Source of the DNA: RUG563 sp964549135
Lineage (GTDB): Bacteria; Bacillota; Clostridia; Christensenellales; Aristaeellaceae
DNA length: 64,000 nucleotides
Direction: 5' to 3'
NCBI GenBank assembly: GCA_964549135.1
Contig: CAZJUJ010000002.1
Coordinates: forward strand, 1-64,000
Of the stretch, positions 16,691 through 26,188 are shown one piece after another. The notes under the pieces were generated by a model. It had not been told where the DNA came from, searched no databases, and was given only the letters and a program-made list of their open reading frames with translations. Position 1 is the stretch's first letter, and each line of letters begins with the position of its first letter. Made by a program: the position numbers and the translations under genes.

Positions 16691-17959
16691 ATGTCCAAGG
16701 CTGTGAAAACCCGGAAGCCCCTGAGCGCCAAGACCAAGGGCGCTGTTTGCCTGGCGGTGCTGCTGGCGCTGCTGATTTTCGTTTCCTGCATTGCCATCGG
16801 CGGCATGAAGCTGGATGCTGCCGGCGTGAATATCCTTTTGCCCTGGGTGCCCGTCAGCAGCGAAAACTGGCCCCAGTCCCTGCCCCTGACCCGCACGCTG
16901 GGCGGCAGCGCTTCCGTGGATTACGCCGTGACCCTGCCTGAAGGCGGCGATATGAACGCCGTTGTGGATACCATTAACGCCCGCCTGGACGGCATGGGCG
17001 AAACCGACCGCAGCGTGACCGTCGTGGATGATAAGACCATCCGCATCGAGCTGCGCGAAATGGATCATGACCGGATGCACAGCGTGCTTTCCATGGCCGT
17101 GATGCCCGGCAGCTTCGAATTTACCGATTCCAACGGCGCCGTGCTGCTCACCGGCGAGCAGATTGACAAGGTGCAGCTTGGCTATAACAGCACCGGCACC
17201 AGCTATGTGATGACCCTGACCGTGGATGAGGAGGCCAAGGCGGCGCTAACCGATGTCAGCCTGCTCAGCCTCTACTGCGACGGCAGCGTGGTTACCTCCT
17301 ACGCGCTGGTATCCGGCGGGCAGATCACCGTTACGATTTCCGATTACAACAGCGTTTCCAATATCGCCTTCCTGCTCAATACCGGCGCGATCAACGCCAC
17401 CCTGACCGAGGGCCAGGAGAGCGAGAGCGAGGGCAGCAGCCAGGGCGCGCTGACCGTCGTTTTGATCGCCGGGGCCGTGCTGCTGGCCGCCGCGCTGGTG
17501 TACGCCGTGATCAAGGGCCGCCTCACCGGTATCGCCGCCATCCTGACCGTCTGGTGCGCCGTGCTGCTGATGTTCTTCTTTGTGGCTACCATCGTGCTGC
17601 AGTCCGTGCCCGCGCTGAATGTGGGCTGCCTGATTGCGATTCTGCTGAGCATGCTGCTGGCTATCTACACCGCCGTTACCCGCATCGATGCCATCAGCAA
17701 GCTGATTGGCGATGGCTATGGCCCCAAGCAGGCCACCAAGCTGGGCCTGCGCACCTGCGGCCGTCAGGTTTGGCTGGTGCATGGCGCGGCGCTGGTCATT
17801 TCCCTGGTGCTGATGATCTTTGGCTTCTCCAAGGCCGTGGGCTATACGCTGTGCGCGGGCGTTGTATCCAGCGCCATCGTTGCCTGCCTGATGCGCGCTT
17901 TCCAGGGCTGCTTTGCCGCGCTCTGCCAGAAGCCTGCGCTCTTTGGCAAGGTGAAGTAA
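16691..17959 (+). CDS. divergent SecD-like membrane protein
   Basis: 422 residues. One N-terminal membrane helix (about 16-36) is followed by an external domain of about 200 residues that resembles the SecD P1 head (LPLTRTLGGSASVDYAVTLP, DGMGETDRSVTVVDDKTIRI). Five hydrophobic segments occupy about 245-415. This is SecD topology, but the conserved DANV-type motif in the fourth helix is replaced (AILLSMLLAIYTAVTRIDA) and no SecF follows. The position before recJ and relA matches clostridial secD-secF-recJ-relA order. A role in protein export is inferred only. Confidence 0.65.
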   Translation: MSKAVKTRKPLSAKTKGAVCLAVLLALLIFVSCIAIGGMKLDAAGVNILLPWVPVSSENWPQSLPLTRTLGGSASVDYAVTLPEGGDMNAVVDTINARLDGMGETDRSVTVVDDKTIRIELREMDHDRMHSVLSMAVMPGSFEFTDSNGAVLLTGEQIDKVQLGYNSTGTSYVMTLTVDEEAKAALTDVSLLSLYCDGSVVTSYALVSGGQITVTISDYNSVSNIAFLLNTGAINATLTEGQESESEGSSQGALTVVLIAGAVLLAAALVYAVIKGRLTGIAAILTVWCAVLLMFFFVATIVLQSVPALNVGCLIAILLSMLLAIYTAVTRIDAISKLIGDGYGPKQATKLGLRTCGRQVWLVHGAALVISLVLMIFGFSKAVGYTLCAGVVSSAIVACLMRAFQGCFAALCQKPALFGKVK

Positions 17960-17971
17960 GAGCCTTTTGCA

Positions 17972-18006
17972 GGGTGCCGGTTTTTCTCCGGCACCCTCTT
18001 TTTACT
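17972..18006 (+). terminator. intrinsic terminator after the SecD-like gene
   Basis: Perfect 9-bp stem GGGTGCCGG (17972-17980) with CCGGCACCC (17988-17996), then TCTTTTTACTCTTTTTT. It stands 20 bases before the recJ start, so recJ depends on read-through or on an internal promoter. Confidence 0.85.
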
Positions 18007-18026
18007 CTTTTTTCGGAGGATGCGGC

Positions 18027-20342
18027 ATGCTGAAACTGAGCCTTTCGCCCTTTGCGGGCGGCGAACTGAACTGGCCCGGCATTCCGGAATGGATGGCGCG
18101 GCTGCTTTTTGCCCGCGGCGTACAGTCGGCCCGGGAGGCCCAGGCATTTTTGCATCCGGATTTTTCCCAGCTGCGCCCGCCCCTTGCCCTGCCCGGCATG
18201 GAGCGGGCGGCGGCCATTCTGCGCCGGGCCGCAGCCGAGAAAAGAAAAATCGCCGTCTACGGCGATTACGATGCCGACGGGGTCTGCGCCGCGGTCATTC
18301 TGCGGGACGCCCTTGAAAGGCTGGGTGCGGATACCCGGGTGTATATTCCCGATCGCCATGAGGAGGGCTATGGCCTGAATACGCCGGCGGTGCTGCGCCT
18401 GGCGGAGGAGTGCCGGGTGCTGGTCACGGTGGACTGCGGCATTACCAGCCTGGAGGAGGTGCGTGCCGCCAGGGAAAAGGGCATGGAGGTGATTGTCACC
18501 GATCATCATCGCCCCGGCGCAGCGCTGCCTGAGGCAGACGCCATCGTTTCGCCGCTATTGGAGGGGTATCCCTTTCCCTATCTTTGCGGGGCAGGGGTGG
18601 CCTGGAAAACGGCGATGGCCCTGCTGGGCGAGGAGGCCAGGGCGCTCATGGAGCTGGCGGCCCTGGCCACGGTGGCAGATCTTGTGCCCCTGACCGGGGA
18701 AAACCGCGCCCTGGTGGCCTTGGGCCTCAGGCAATTGGCCGATACGCGCCGCCCCGGGCTCAGGGCGCTGATGGAGGCGGCGGGCATTCGCGGCGGCATC
18801 ACCAGCCAGCAGGTGGCCTTTCAGCTGGCTCCTCGGATCAATGCCTGCGGCAGAATGGAATCGGCCGCCATTGCGCTGGAATTGCTTTCTACCCGGGATC
18901 AGGCCCGGGCCCGGGAGCTGGCGCTGAAAATGGATCGGCTGAATCAGGAACGGAAGAATCAGGAGCAGCAGGTGGTTGAGCAGGCGATAGGCCAGGCGGA
19001 AGAGATGGATCTGGTCTCCCTCCGGGCCATTGTGGTCTGCGGAGAGGGCTGGAACAGCGGCGTGGTGGGGCTGGCGGCGGGCAAAATCGCCGAAAAATAT
19101 GCCTGTCCCACGGTAGCCCTTTCCCTGGAGGGGGATACCTGCGTGGGCAGCGCCAGAAGCGCCGGGGATGTGGATATTCATGCCGCGCTTTCGGAATGCG
19201 CCGATCTGTTTCTTCGCTTTGGCGGGCATAAGCAGGCGGCGGGGCTGACCATGCCGGCGGAAAATCTGCCCGCCTTTCGTCAGCGGCTTTCCCAGGCCGT
19301 TGCCAGGCAGACCGGGGATATGCCCTGCATCCCCGAAATCATCTGCGAGGGGGAATTATCCCTTGCCCAGGTGACAGAGGAAACGATTGCATTGCTTTCC
19401 ATGCTGGAGCCTTGCGGCATGGGCAATCCCGAGCCCCGGTTTCTCTGCCGGGATGCGGAGGCCCTTTCCCTTCGCGCCGTGGGGGCCCAGGGCCGGCATC
19501 TGAAATGCACCTTCCGTCAGGGAAATGATCTGAGAGACGGCATTTTCTTTGGTGGCGGGGAATGGGCGGGGGCATCCGCCGGGCTTTTCCAGATGGCCTT
19601 TACCCCCGAAATCAATGAATTCCGGGGAAAAATCAGCGCCGAATGCCGGGTGCATGCCCTGCAGCTGGAGCCGGAAACCCTGCCCTATGATTTAAGGCGG
19701 GAGGGCGCGGCGCTGCTGGCGGAAGAAAGGGGCGAGGCATCTGCCGCGCCGCTGACCCCGGCGGGGCTGGATGCGCTTATGGCAGGGGGACAGGGCACGC
19801 TGCTGGTCTGCCGCTGCCTTGAAACGGCCCTTGCCCTGCGGGCGCGCTATCCCCAGGCGGATTTTGCCCTGGAGAGCGCCCGGGATCCCCGGGCCTTCCA
19901 TACGGTTTTTCTCTATGGTCGGGCGGCGGGGGCTTGCGCGGGCTTCCGCCATGTGGTATTATGCGACGGTGACCTGGGGGAGGGCGCAGGGTATCGGGCG
20001 GCCTGCCCGGGGGCGGATATTTTTGCCCTGCCGGAAACGGTGGCGCTGCGCCGTCTTTTATCCGCGCTGTTTGTTTCCAGGGATGTGCTGCGCGCCTGCT
20101 ATGTGCGCTTAAAGGGCGCGCTGCCCCGGGATCTGGAGGATTTTTCGGCGCAATCCGGGCTTCCGCCGCCCCAGGCGGCCTTTGCGCTGACCGTGCTTTC
20201 GGAAATGGGGCTGATTGCCTATTCCCCGTCCCCGTTTTCGATTTCCATTCTGCCGATGCTCCGAAGGGATCCATCGGAAAACAAGCTGTTTTGCCTTGCG
20301 CAGCAGGCGAGGGAGGATATGAATGGCCTACACAGCCTATGA
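18027..20342 (+). CDS. recJ: single-stranded-DNA-specific exonuclease RecJ
   Basis: 771 residues, 5'-3' exonuclease for recombination and mismatch repair. DHH phosphoesterase motifs are present: VYGDYDADGVCAA (about 78), VDCGIT (about 140), TDHHRPG (about 155). GGHKQAAGLTM in the DHHA1 domain follows at about 410. The C-terminal region is long and degenerate, as in other Firmicute RecJ. Start ATG at 18027 follows CGGAGGA; an upstream in-frame start at 17967 would overlap the terminator. The 3' end overlaps the relA start by 20 bases. Confidence 0.92.
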   Translation: MLKLSLSPFAGGELNWPGIPEWMARLLFARGVQSAREAQAFLHPDFSQLRPPLALPGMERAAAILRRAAAEKRKIAVYGDYDADGVCAAVILRDALERLGADTRVYIPDRHEEGYGLNTPAVLRLAEECRVLVTVDCGITSLEEVRAAREKGMEVIVTDHHRPGAALPEADAIVSPLLEGYPFPYLCGAGVAWKTAMALLGEEARALMELAALATVADLVPLTGENRALVALGLRQLADTRRPGLRALMEAAGIRGGITSQQVAFQLAPRINACGRMESAAIALELLSTRDQARARELALKMDRLNQERKNQEQQVVEQAIGQAEEMDLVSLRAIVVCGEGWNSGVVGLAAGKIAEKYACPTVALSLEGDTCVGSARSAGDVDIHAALSECADLFLRFGGHKQAAGLTMPAENLPAFRQRLSQAVARQTGDMPCIPEIICEGELSLAQVTEETIALLSMLEPCGMGNPEPRFLCRDAEALSLRAVGAQGRHLKCTFRQGNDLRDGIFFGGGEWAGASAGLFQMAFTPEINEFRGKISAECRVHALQLEPETLPYDLRREGAALLAEERGEASAAPLTPAGLDALMAGGQGTLLVCRCLETALALRARYPQADFALESARDPRAFHTVFLYGRAAGACAGFRHVVLCDGDLGEGAGYRAACPGADIFALPETVALRRLLSALFVSRDVLRACYVRLKGALPRDLEDFSAQSGLPPPQAAFALTVLSEMGLIAYSPSPFSISILPMLRRDPSENKLFCLAQQAREDMNGLHSL

Positions 20343-22518
20343 ATGCCTGACGCTGGAGGAGATACTGGCCCGGGTAAAGAAATACGATCCGGATGGGAAG
20401 GGCTGCGATCTGATTGAGCGCGCCTGCCATTTTGCCGAAAAGGCCCATGAGGATCAGCGGCGCAAAAGCGGCGAGCCGTATATCGTGCATCCCATGTATG
20501 TGGCCAGCATTCTGACCGAACTGATGATTGATCCCCCCACCATTGCGGCCTCTCTTCTGCATGATACGGTGGAGGACTGCGAGGGCGTGACCCTGCAGGG
20601 TCTACAGAGCGAATTTGGGGAAGAGGTGGCCCGGCTGGTAGACGGGGTGACCAAGCTGGAAAAGCTGGATTTTGCCGATCGGGAGGAGCGGCAGGCGGAA
20701 TCGCTGCGGAAAATGATCCTGGCCATGAGCAAGGATATCCGCGTGGTGCTGATCAAGCTGGCCGACCGGCTGCATAATATGCGCACCATGCGCTTCCAGC
20801 CCACCGAGCGGCAGGTGGCCATCTCCCGGGAAACGCTGGATATTTATGCCCCGCTGGCCCATCGCCTGGGCGTATATGCCATTAAGCAGGAATTGGAGGA
20901 TCTGGCCCTTCGCTATATCGATCCCGAGGGGTATCAGGATGTGGCCCGGAAGGTGGGCATGAAGCGGGCGGAGAGAGAAGAAAATATCAAGCTGGTCATC
21001 AGCGAGCTTTCCCAGAAGCTCAATGAGGCCGGGTTGCATTATGATATTGACGGCCGCCCCAAGCATCTCTATTCCATCTACCGCAAGATGGTTATCCAGA
21101 ATAAGCCCTTTGATCAGATTTATGATCTGATCGCCATCCGCGTCATTGTGGATACCATTCCGGAGTGCTATACGGTGCTGGGTATCGCCCATACTTTGTG
21201 GAATCAGGTGCCGGGGCGCTTCAAGGATTATATTTCGGTGCCCAAGGCCAATATGTATCAGTCCCTGCATACCACGGTGGTGGGCGGGCGGCGCATTCCC
21301 TTCCCCTTTGAAATTCAGATCCGCACCTGGGAAATGCACCGGGTGGCGGAATACGGCATTGCCGCTCACTGGCGCTATAAGGAGGGCGGCCAGAAGGACA
21401 GCGCCCTGGATGAAAAAATGTATTGGCTGCGCCAGATCCTGGACTGGCAATCCGAAACCCGGGACAGCCATGAATTTATCGACAGCCTGAAAACCGATCT
21501 TTTCTCCGAGGAGGTTTTCCTCTTTACCCCCAAGGGCGATATTATTTCCATGCAGCGGGGGGCCACGCCCCTGGATTTTGCCTATCGCATCCATTCCCAT
21601 ATCGGCAATTCCTGCGTTGGCGCCAAGGTCAACGGCAAAATGGTGCCTCTGGATACCCAATTGGAAACCGGCGACCGGGTGGAGATTCTTACCTCCTCCG
21701 CCTCCAAGGGCCCCAGCATGGACTGGATCAAGATCGTAAAAACCCAGCAGGCCAAGGCCAAAATCCGCCAGTTCCTCCGGAAGGAGCTGCGGGGCGAAAA
21801 CGTGCAGAAGGGCCGGGATATGCTGGAGCATGAGGCCAAGCGCCGGGGTGTGAAGCTGGGCGAATATACCAAGCCCGAATACTATGAGCCGATCCTCAAA
21901 AAATATATGTTCCAGGATCTGGAGGATATATACGGCGCTATCGGCTATGGCGGCGTGGCGGCGGTATATGTGCTTTCCCGCCTGATTGATGAAAAGCAGA
22001 AGAAGGAAGCCCCGGCGGTGAAGGCCCCGGTGGTGACCCAGGAAAACGCGCCGCTGCCCAAGCCCCAGGGCAAGCCCACCCATGGCATCTATGTGCATGG
22101 GGAGGCGGGCATGCTGGTGCGCTTTGCCCGCTGCTGCAATCCGGTGCCCGGGGATGATATTGTGGGCTATATTACCCGGGGCCGGGGCGTGACCGTGCAT
22201 AAATCCGATTGCGTCAACGCCCTGCATACCGAGCCGGAGCGGATTGTGCCCGTTTCCTGGGCGGATCAGGGGGCCGGCACCTTCAGCGCCAATATCCAGA
22301 TCATCTGCTATGATCATAATTCGCTGCTGGGCGAACTGACCAATTTCATTGATGATCTGGGCCTGCCCATCACCGCCATTTCGGTCAAGATCAATAAGAA
22401 TAAAACCTGCACCATCACCATGACCCTGCAGGTGCAGAGCCGCGAGCAGCTGGATAATGCCCTGCGGAAGCTGCAGAAGCGCTCGGATGTGATCGAGGCC
22501 TACCGCAGCCTCAACTAA
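20323..22518 (+). CDS. relA: bifunctional (p)ppGpp synthetase/hydrolase
   Basis: 731 residues, the full Rel architecture. The HD hydrolase domain has HDTVEDCEG (about 70) and LIKLADRLHNMRTM. The synthetase domain has YDLIAIRVIVD, YQSLHTTV and EIQIRTWEMHR. TGS (FTPKGDIISM, about 404), zinc-finger/helical and ACT domains (about 655-731) follow. Both active sites look intact, so it should make and degrade the stringent-response alarmone. GGGAGG lies 6 bases before the ATG, inside the end of recJ. The apt gene that often sits between recJ and relA is absent. Confidence 0.95.
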   Translation: MAYTAYECLTLEEILARVKKYDPDGKGCDLIERACHFAEKAHEDQRRKSGEPYIVHPMYVASILTELMIDPPTIAASLLHDTVEDCEGVTLQGLQSEFGEEVARLVDGVTKLEKLDFADREERQAESLRKMILAMSKDIRVVLIKLADRLHNMRTMRFQPTERQVAISRETLDIYAPLAHRLGVYAIKQELEDLALRYIDPEGYQDVARKVGMKRAEREENIKLVISELSQKLNEAGLHYDIDGRPKHLYSIYRKMVIQNKPFDQIYDLIAIRVIVDTIPECYTVLGIAHTLWNQVPGRFKDYISVPKANMYQSLHTTVVGGRRIPFPFEIQIRTWEMHRVAEYGIAAHWRYKEGGQKDSALDEKMYWLRQILDWQSETRDSHEFIDSLKTDLFSEEVFLFTPKGDIISMQRGATPLDFAYRIHSHIGNSCVGAKVNGKMVPLDTQLETGDRVEILTSSASKGPSMDWIKIVKTQQAKAKIRQFLRKELRGENVQKGRDMLEHEAKRRGVKLGEYTKPEYYEPILKKYMFQDLEDIYGAIGYGGVAAVYVLSRLIDEKQKKEAPAVKAPVVTQENAPLPKPQGKPTHGIYVHGEAGMLVRFARCCNPVPGDDIVGYITRGRGVTVHKSDCVNALHTEPERIVPVSWADQGAGTFSANIQIICYDHNSLLGELTNFIDDLGLPITAISVKINKNKTCTITMTLQVQSREQLDNALRKLQKRSDVIEAYRSLN

Positions 22519-22608
22519 AAATGCAAATTTCCGGCCTGCAGGCAGGAAAAATTCGCTTCCATCGCGAAATAGATAGAGTTATCCTTATTCCCTGTAAGGA
22601 GGAAATCC

Positions 22609-24129
22609 ATGCAGCCCCCTCAAGGCCCTTACCGGCAGAATGCCGATGAACCCAATTATCCGCCCCAGCAGCCCGTGCAGCCCCGGTGGACACAGATGCC
22701 CCTGCCCAATCAGGGGATCGGCGGGCCGATGCCGGGCCAGGTGCCGCCCCCGGCGCAGATCAATCCGCCGCCCGTGCAGCTCCCCTATCCGGGAGGCCAG
22801 ACGATGGCGGGCTTTTCCGCGCCTGCAAACGGCTATCCGCCCCAGAATGGGCAGACGCCGCCCCCGCCGCCTATCTATCAGCAGCCCCATCCCCAGCAGG
22901 GCGTTTATATTCCCCCAAAGACCGGCATGCCCCGCCCCAAGCGGAAAAAGAAAAAGAGCAGCTATGTCATTCTGGCCCTGATTGCTGTGGCGCTGGCGGC
23001 CTTTATCATTCTCAGGATGATCGCCCCGGGGCAGACGGCCTACGGCTATGTGCAGTCCGGTTCCCTCAGCGCCCGCTATACCGGCGATGCCGTGGTGGTG
23101 CGCAATGAAACGGTCTATGCCCAGGATGGGGTATCTCAGATCGAATATGAGGCCGATGAAGGGGCCCAGGTCAAGCGCGGGGCCAATGTGGCCACCATCT
23201 ATACCTCGGGTTTCTCCTCCAAGGAATGGACAACCCTGGATAATTACCGCAACCAGATCAAAGAATACCATAAGGTGCTGATTGCCGATGCAGCCTCGGA
23301 TACCAAGCTGATCTCCCTGATGAGCAAGGTAAAGGAGCGGGCGCTGGAGGCCCAGAAGCTGGTGCAGGGGGCCACGGGCAGCCTGAGCAATCAGGAAACG
23401 CTGCTGGCCGCCGCTATGCAGGATCAGCAGATCTATATGAAGCAGAAATACCCCGATGATCAGAAGCTGAGCCGCCTCTATGACGATGAAAACACCCAGC
23501 TGCAGCGCATTTCCACCTGGACGAAGCAATACGCCGCCCCGGCGGACGGCCTGATCAGCTTCTATACCGATGGCTTTGAAACGGCGCTGAATATGAATAC
23601 CTACGAATCCTATTCCCCCACCCAGATGCGCGCCATATATCGGGGCGCCGTGCCCGAAACGGGGGAAACGGTATCCCGCAATTCCGTGCCGATTTATCGT
23701 CTGGTGCGGGAGGAGCCCTGGGTGGTGCTGATGCTGTGCAACGAATTGGAATGGACGCCGGTGACGGGCCGCTCCTATAAGCTGCTGATTGAGAGCTTTG
23801 ATAATACCATTGTGGATGCCACGGTGGAATCCTTTACCCGCTCCGGCGGCGAATTGCTGGTGCGGCTGCGGATTGAGGAAACCTCCGCCCTTTCCAATGT
23901 GCTTTATATTCGCTCCTGCAAGGTGCAATTGGGCGAATCGGTGAATACCCTGATGGTGCCCAGCCGCGCCATTTATATCCAGGAGGGCCGCAAGGGCGTG
24001 GTCATGACCACCGAGGGCGGCGAATACTGGACGGGGGTGGAAGTGATTTCCGATGACGGCACGGCGGCCTATGTGATCCCCGAAAATTCCGGGGTGCTGT
24101 ATGAGGGCATCCGTGTGCGCCTGTTCTGA
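22609..24129 (+). CDS. HlyD-like membrane protein with Pro/Gln-rich cytoplasmic tail
   Basis: 506 residues. The first 115 or so are rich in Pro, Gln and Tyr and then end in a basic cluster (KRKKKKSS). A single membrane helix follows (about 121-141). The external part resembles HlyD/membrane-fusion adaptors: a lipoyl-like half near 150 (EADEGAQVKRGANVATIY), a helical stretch (about 200-310) and a beta-barrel region. Clostridial genomes often carry this gene directly before the ylmE-sepF-ylmG-divIVA cluster. No transporter partner is nearby, so a cell-envelope or division role is plausible but unproven. GGAGG precedes the ATG. Confidence 0.7.
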   Translation: MQPPQGPYRQNADEPNYPPQQPVQPRWTQMPLPNQGIGGPMPGQVPPPAQINPPPVQLPYPGGQTMAGFSAPANGYPPQNGQTPPPPPIYQQPHPQQGVYIPPKTGMPRPKRKKKKSSYVILALIAVALAAFIILRMIAPGQTAYGYVQSGSLSARYTGDAVVVRNETVYAQDGVSQIEYEADEGAQVKRGANVATIYTSGFSSKEWTTLDNYRNQIKEYHKVLIADAASDTKLISLMSKVKERALEAQKLVQGATGSLSNQETLLAAAMQDQQIYMKQKYPDDQKLSRLYDDENTQLQRISTWTKQYAAPADGLISFYTDGFETALNMNTYESYSPTQMRAIYRGAVPETGETVSRNSVPIYRLVREEPWVVLMLCNELEWTPVTGRSYKLLIESFDNTIVDATVESFTRSGGELLVRLRIEETSALSNVLYIRSCKVQLGESVNTLMVPSRAIYIQEGRKGVVMTTEGGEYWTGVEVISDDGTAAYVIPENSGVLYEGIRVRLF

Positions 24130-24139
24130 GGAGGAAAGA

Positions 24140-24808
24140 ATGACGCTGAATGAACGGGTGGCGCTGGTTCGGGAAACAATCGCCCGGGAAAGCGCGGAAT
24201 GGGGAAGAAGCCCCAAAATCATCGCGGTGACCAAATATTCCCAGCCGGAGGAGATTCTGCCTCTGCTTAAAAGCGGAATCACCGATATTGGGGAAAACCG
24301 GGTGCAGGCCATCCGGGAAAAGCTGCCGTTTATCAATGAAAAATTTTCTATTCACATGATTGGACGGTTGCAAACTAACAAAGTTAAATATATAATAAAG
24401 GATGTATGCCTGATCCATTCTCTGGATAGCCTTCCTCTGGCCCGGGAGATTGATCGCCAGGCCCAGAAAAACGGCCTGCGCATGTCGGTGCTTCTGCAGG
24501 TGAATATCGCCAGGGAGCCCCAGAAGGGCGGCGTGATGGAAGAGGATCTGATGGCATTTTTGCGGGATTGCGCCGGATTGCCCGGGCTTGAGGTCAAGGG
24601 GCTGATGGCGATTATGCCGCTGGGCGCGGAAAGAGAAACGCTTCTTTCCCTGTTTGTCAGGATGCGCGCGCTCTTTGACCGCTGCGCCCAGGAGGCGGTA
24701 AGCGGGGTTTCCATGGAGGAGCTTTCCATGGGCATGTCTCAGGATTATGATCTGGCGGCCCGGGCGGGCGCGACGATGATTCGCGTGGGCTCGGCGCTAT
24801 TTCGGTAA
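24140..24808 (+). CDS. YggS/YlmE family PLP-binding protein
   Basis: 222 residues, PLP homeostasis protein of the alanine-racemase fold. AVTKYSQPEEI carries the PLP lysine (about residue 33); IGENRVQ and HMIGRLQTNKV are the usual following motifs, and LSMGMSQDYDLA and GATMIRVGSALF close the family pattern. Start ATG at 24140 follows GAGGAAAG, 10 bases after the previous stop. It is the ylmE gene of the division cluster. Confidence 0.92.
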   Translation: MTLNERVALVRETIARESAEWGRSPKIIAVTKYSQPEEILPLLKSGITDIGENRVQAIREKLPFINEKFSIHMIGRLQTNKVKYIIKDVCLIHSLDSLPLAREIDRQAQKNGLRMSVLLQVNIAREPQKGGVMEEDLMAFLRDCAGLPGLEVKGLMAIMPLGAERETLLSLFVRMRALFDRCAQEAVSGVSMEELSMGMSQDYDLAARAGATMIRVGSALFR

Positions 24809-24826
24809 ATGCAGGAGGAAATTGGT

Positions 24827-25846
24827 ATGGCGACCGGTGATTTTTTCGGGAATCTGAAGCAGAGGGCCCGTGCCCTTTATAATAACTTCTTCTATGAGGG
24901 GGAGGAGGCCCCTGCCCCTCAGCAGCAGGAGGAAAGCTATCCCCAGCAGGAGCAGAATTATCCGCCCCAGGCCGCCCAGGGCTATCAGCAGCAGGGGTAT
25001 CAGGCCCCCTATGCCCAGGCCTATCAGCAGCAGCCGCAGCAGCAATATCAGCAGCAGCCCCAGGGCTATCAGCCCCAGGCCCAGCAGCCGCAGCAGCCCG
25101 TTTACCAGAACAGCGCCTATCAGCAGGCCCAGCACCGCAATCGCCGGGCCCAGCAGCATCAGGAAAATAACGTGGTGGATTTTGGCGCGTATCAGCAGAA
25201 TCAGGCCGCCTATCAGCAGCAGGCCCCCCAGGCCGCCTATCAGCAGGGCTATCAGCAGGCCCAGCAGCCCGCCGCGCCCCAGATGGAGCAGCCCCAGCAG
25301 CCCGCTCCCGCCGCCTCTGCCATGCCCAGCGCCCGGGTCATTAACGCCCGGGGCATGCGGGATTGCCGCAGCGCCATCACCCTGCTGCGCAATGGCGATG
25401 CGGTGATTATCGTGCTGGAAAATGTCACCGATCCCGCCGAAATGCGCCGCCTGGTGGATACCCTCAGCGGCGCGTGCTATTCCCTGACCGCTACCATTAC
25501 CAAGCTTTCCCGCTACGGCGCATATTTGCTTGCGCCCCAGACCATGGCGGTTTATACCGATCAGACCACCAATCAGATGAACGGCGCGCCCGGCCGTCCT
25601 CAGGCCCGGAATTACCAGCCCAATTATGCCGCGCCCCAGCGCAGCGCCTATCAGCCCCAGCAGGGACAGGCCCCGCAGATGAATTATGCGCCCCAGCAGG
25701 GCTTTACCCAGCGCGCAGCCGCGCCGGAGGAAGCGGCCCAGCCCTTCTATGCCCGCACCGCGCCCCAGCAGGTGCAGGCCCCGGCCTTCTCCGCCCAGCC
25801 AACGGGCTATGGCTATGTGCCGGATGAAATGGAAGCGGCAGAATAA
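24827..25846 (+). CDS. sepF: cell division protein SepF with a very long Q/P/Y-rich insertion
   Basis: 339 residues, about twice the usual length. The N-terminal amphipathic membrane-targeting segment MATGDFFGNLKQRA is followed by about 150 residues of PQQ, YQQ and AYQQ-type low complexity. The NNVVDFGAYQQ motif sits within it. The folded SepF core (about 170-255, SARVINARGMRDCRSAITLL to GAYLLAPQTMAVYT) binds FtsZ and shapes the septum. A second Q/P/A-rich tail of about 80 residues ends the protein. Start ATG at 24827 after CAGGAGGA. The core and position between ylmE and ylmG make the assignment secure; the disordered insertions are unusual. Confidence 0.92.
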   Translation: MATGDFFGNLKQRARALYNNFFYEGEEAPAPQQQEESYPQQEQNYPPQAAQGYQQQGYQAPYAQAYQQQPQQQYQQQPQGYQPQAQQPQQPVYQNSAYQQAQHRNRRAQQHQENNVVDFGAYQQNQAAYQQQAPQAAYQQGYQQAQQPAAPQMEQPQQPAPAASAMPSARVINARGMRDCRSAITLLRNGDAVIIVLENVTDPAEMRRLVDTLSGACYSLTATITKLSRYGAYLLAPQTMAVYTDQTTNQMNGAPGRPQARNYQPNYAAPQRSAYQPQQGQAPQMNYAPQQGFTQRAAAPEEAAQPFYARTAPQQVQAPAFSAQPTGYGYVPDEMEAAE

Positions 25847-25888
25847 CGAAGATTTACAGAAGATGCTCTTTAAAGCAGGAGGAAAAGC

Positions 25889-26149
25889 ATGTTTATCCTG
25901 AATCTGATCCGCACGCTGCTCAGCCTTTATGCGCTGCTTCTGCTGGTGCATTTTGCGCTGCCCTATGTCACCGATTCCCAGCAGCCCTGGATGGCCGTCG
26001 TCGCCCGCATCTGCGAGCCCGGGGTTCGGGCGGGCAATCGCGTGGCGGCCAGGCTGCTGCCCGATCGCCGCTTCAAAATTGATTTCGGCCCGCTGGCGGC
26101 GGTGGTGCTTTGCTGGGTGGCCCGGCTGATTCTGGGCCTGTTTGTGTAA
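25889..26149 (+). CDS. ylmG: YggT/YlmG family membrane protein
   Basis: 86 residues with two membrane helices (about 5-27 and 65-85) separated by a loop containing ARICEPGVRAGNR, in place of the family P-x-RR-type loop, and FKIDFGPL. Part of the division cluster; members influence nucleoid and septum placement. GCAGGAGGAAAAGC precedes the ATG. Confidence 0.88.
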   Translation: MFILNLIRTLLSLYALLLLVHFALPYVTDSQQPWMAVVARICEPGVRAGNRVAARLLPDRRFKIDFGPLAAVVLCWVARLILGLFV

Positions 26150-26188
26150 AGAAGCGATGGGTATCGTTTTACGAAAGGAGTCCTAACC

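Noticed and set aside
22519..22608. Hairpins between relA and the HlyD-like gene as a terminator
   Set aside because: The stem TTTCCGGCC/GGCAGGAAA has a mismatch and is followed by A rather than T, so termination in the plus direction is not supported.
24900..25320. Dense short DNA repeats that could suggest a tandem-repeat or CRISPR-like array
   Set aside because: They are CAGCAG-type codons of the Q-rich SepF insertion; spacing is irregular and in frame, with no unique spacers.
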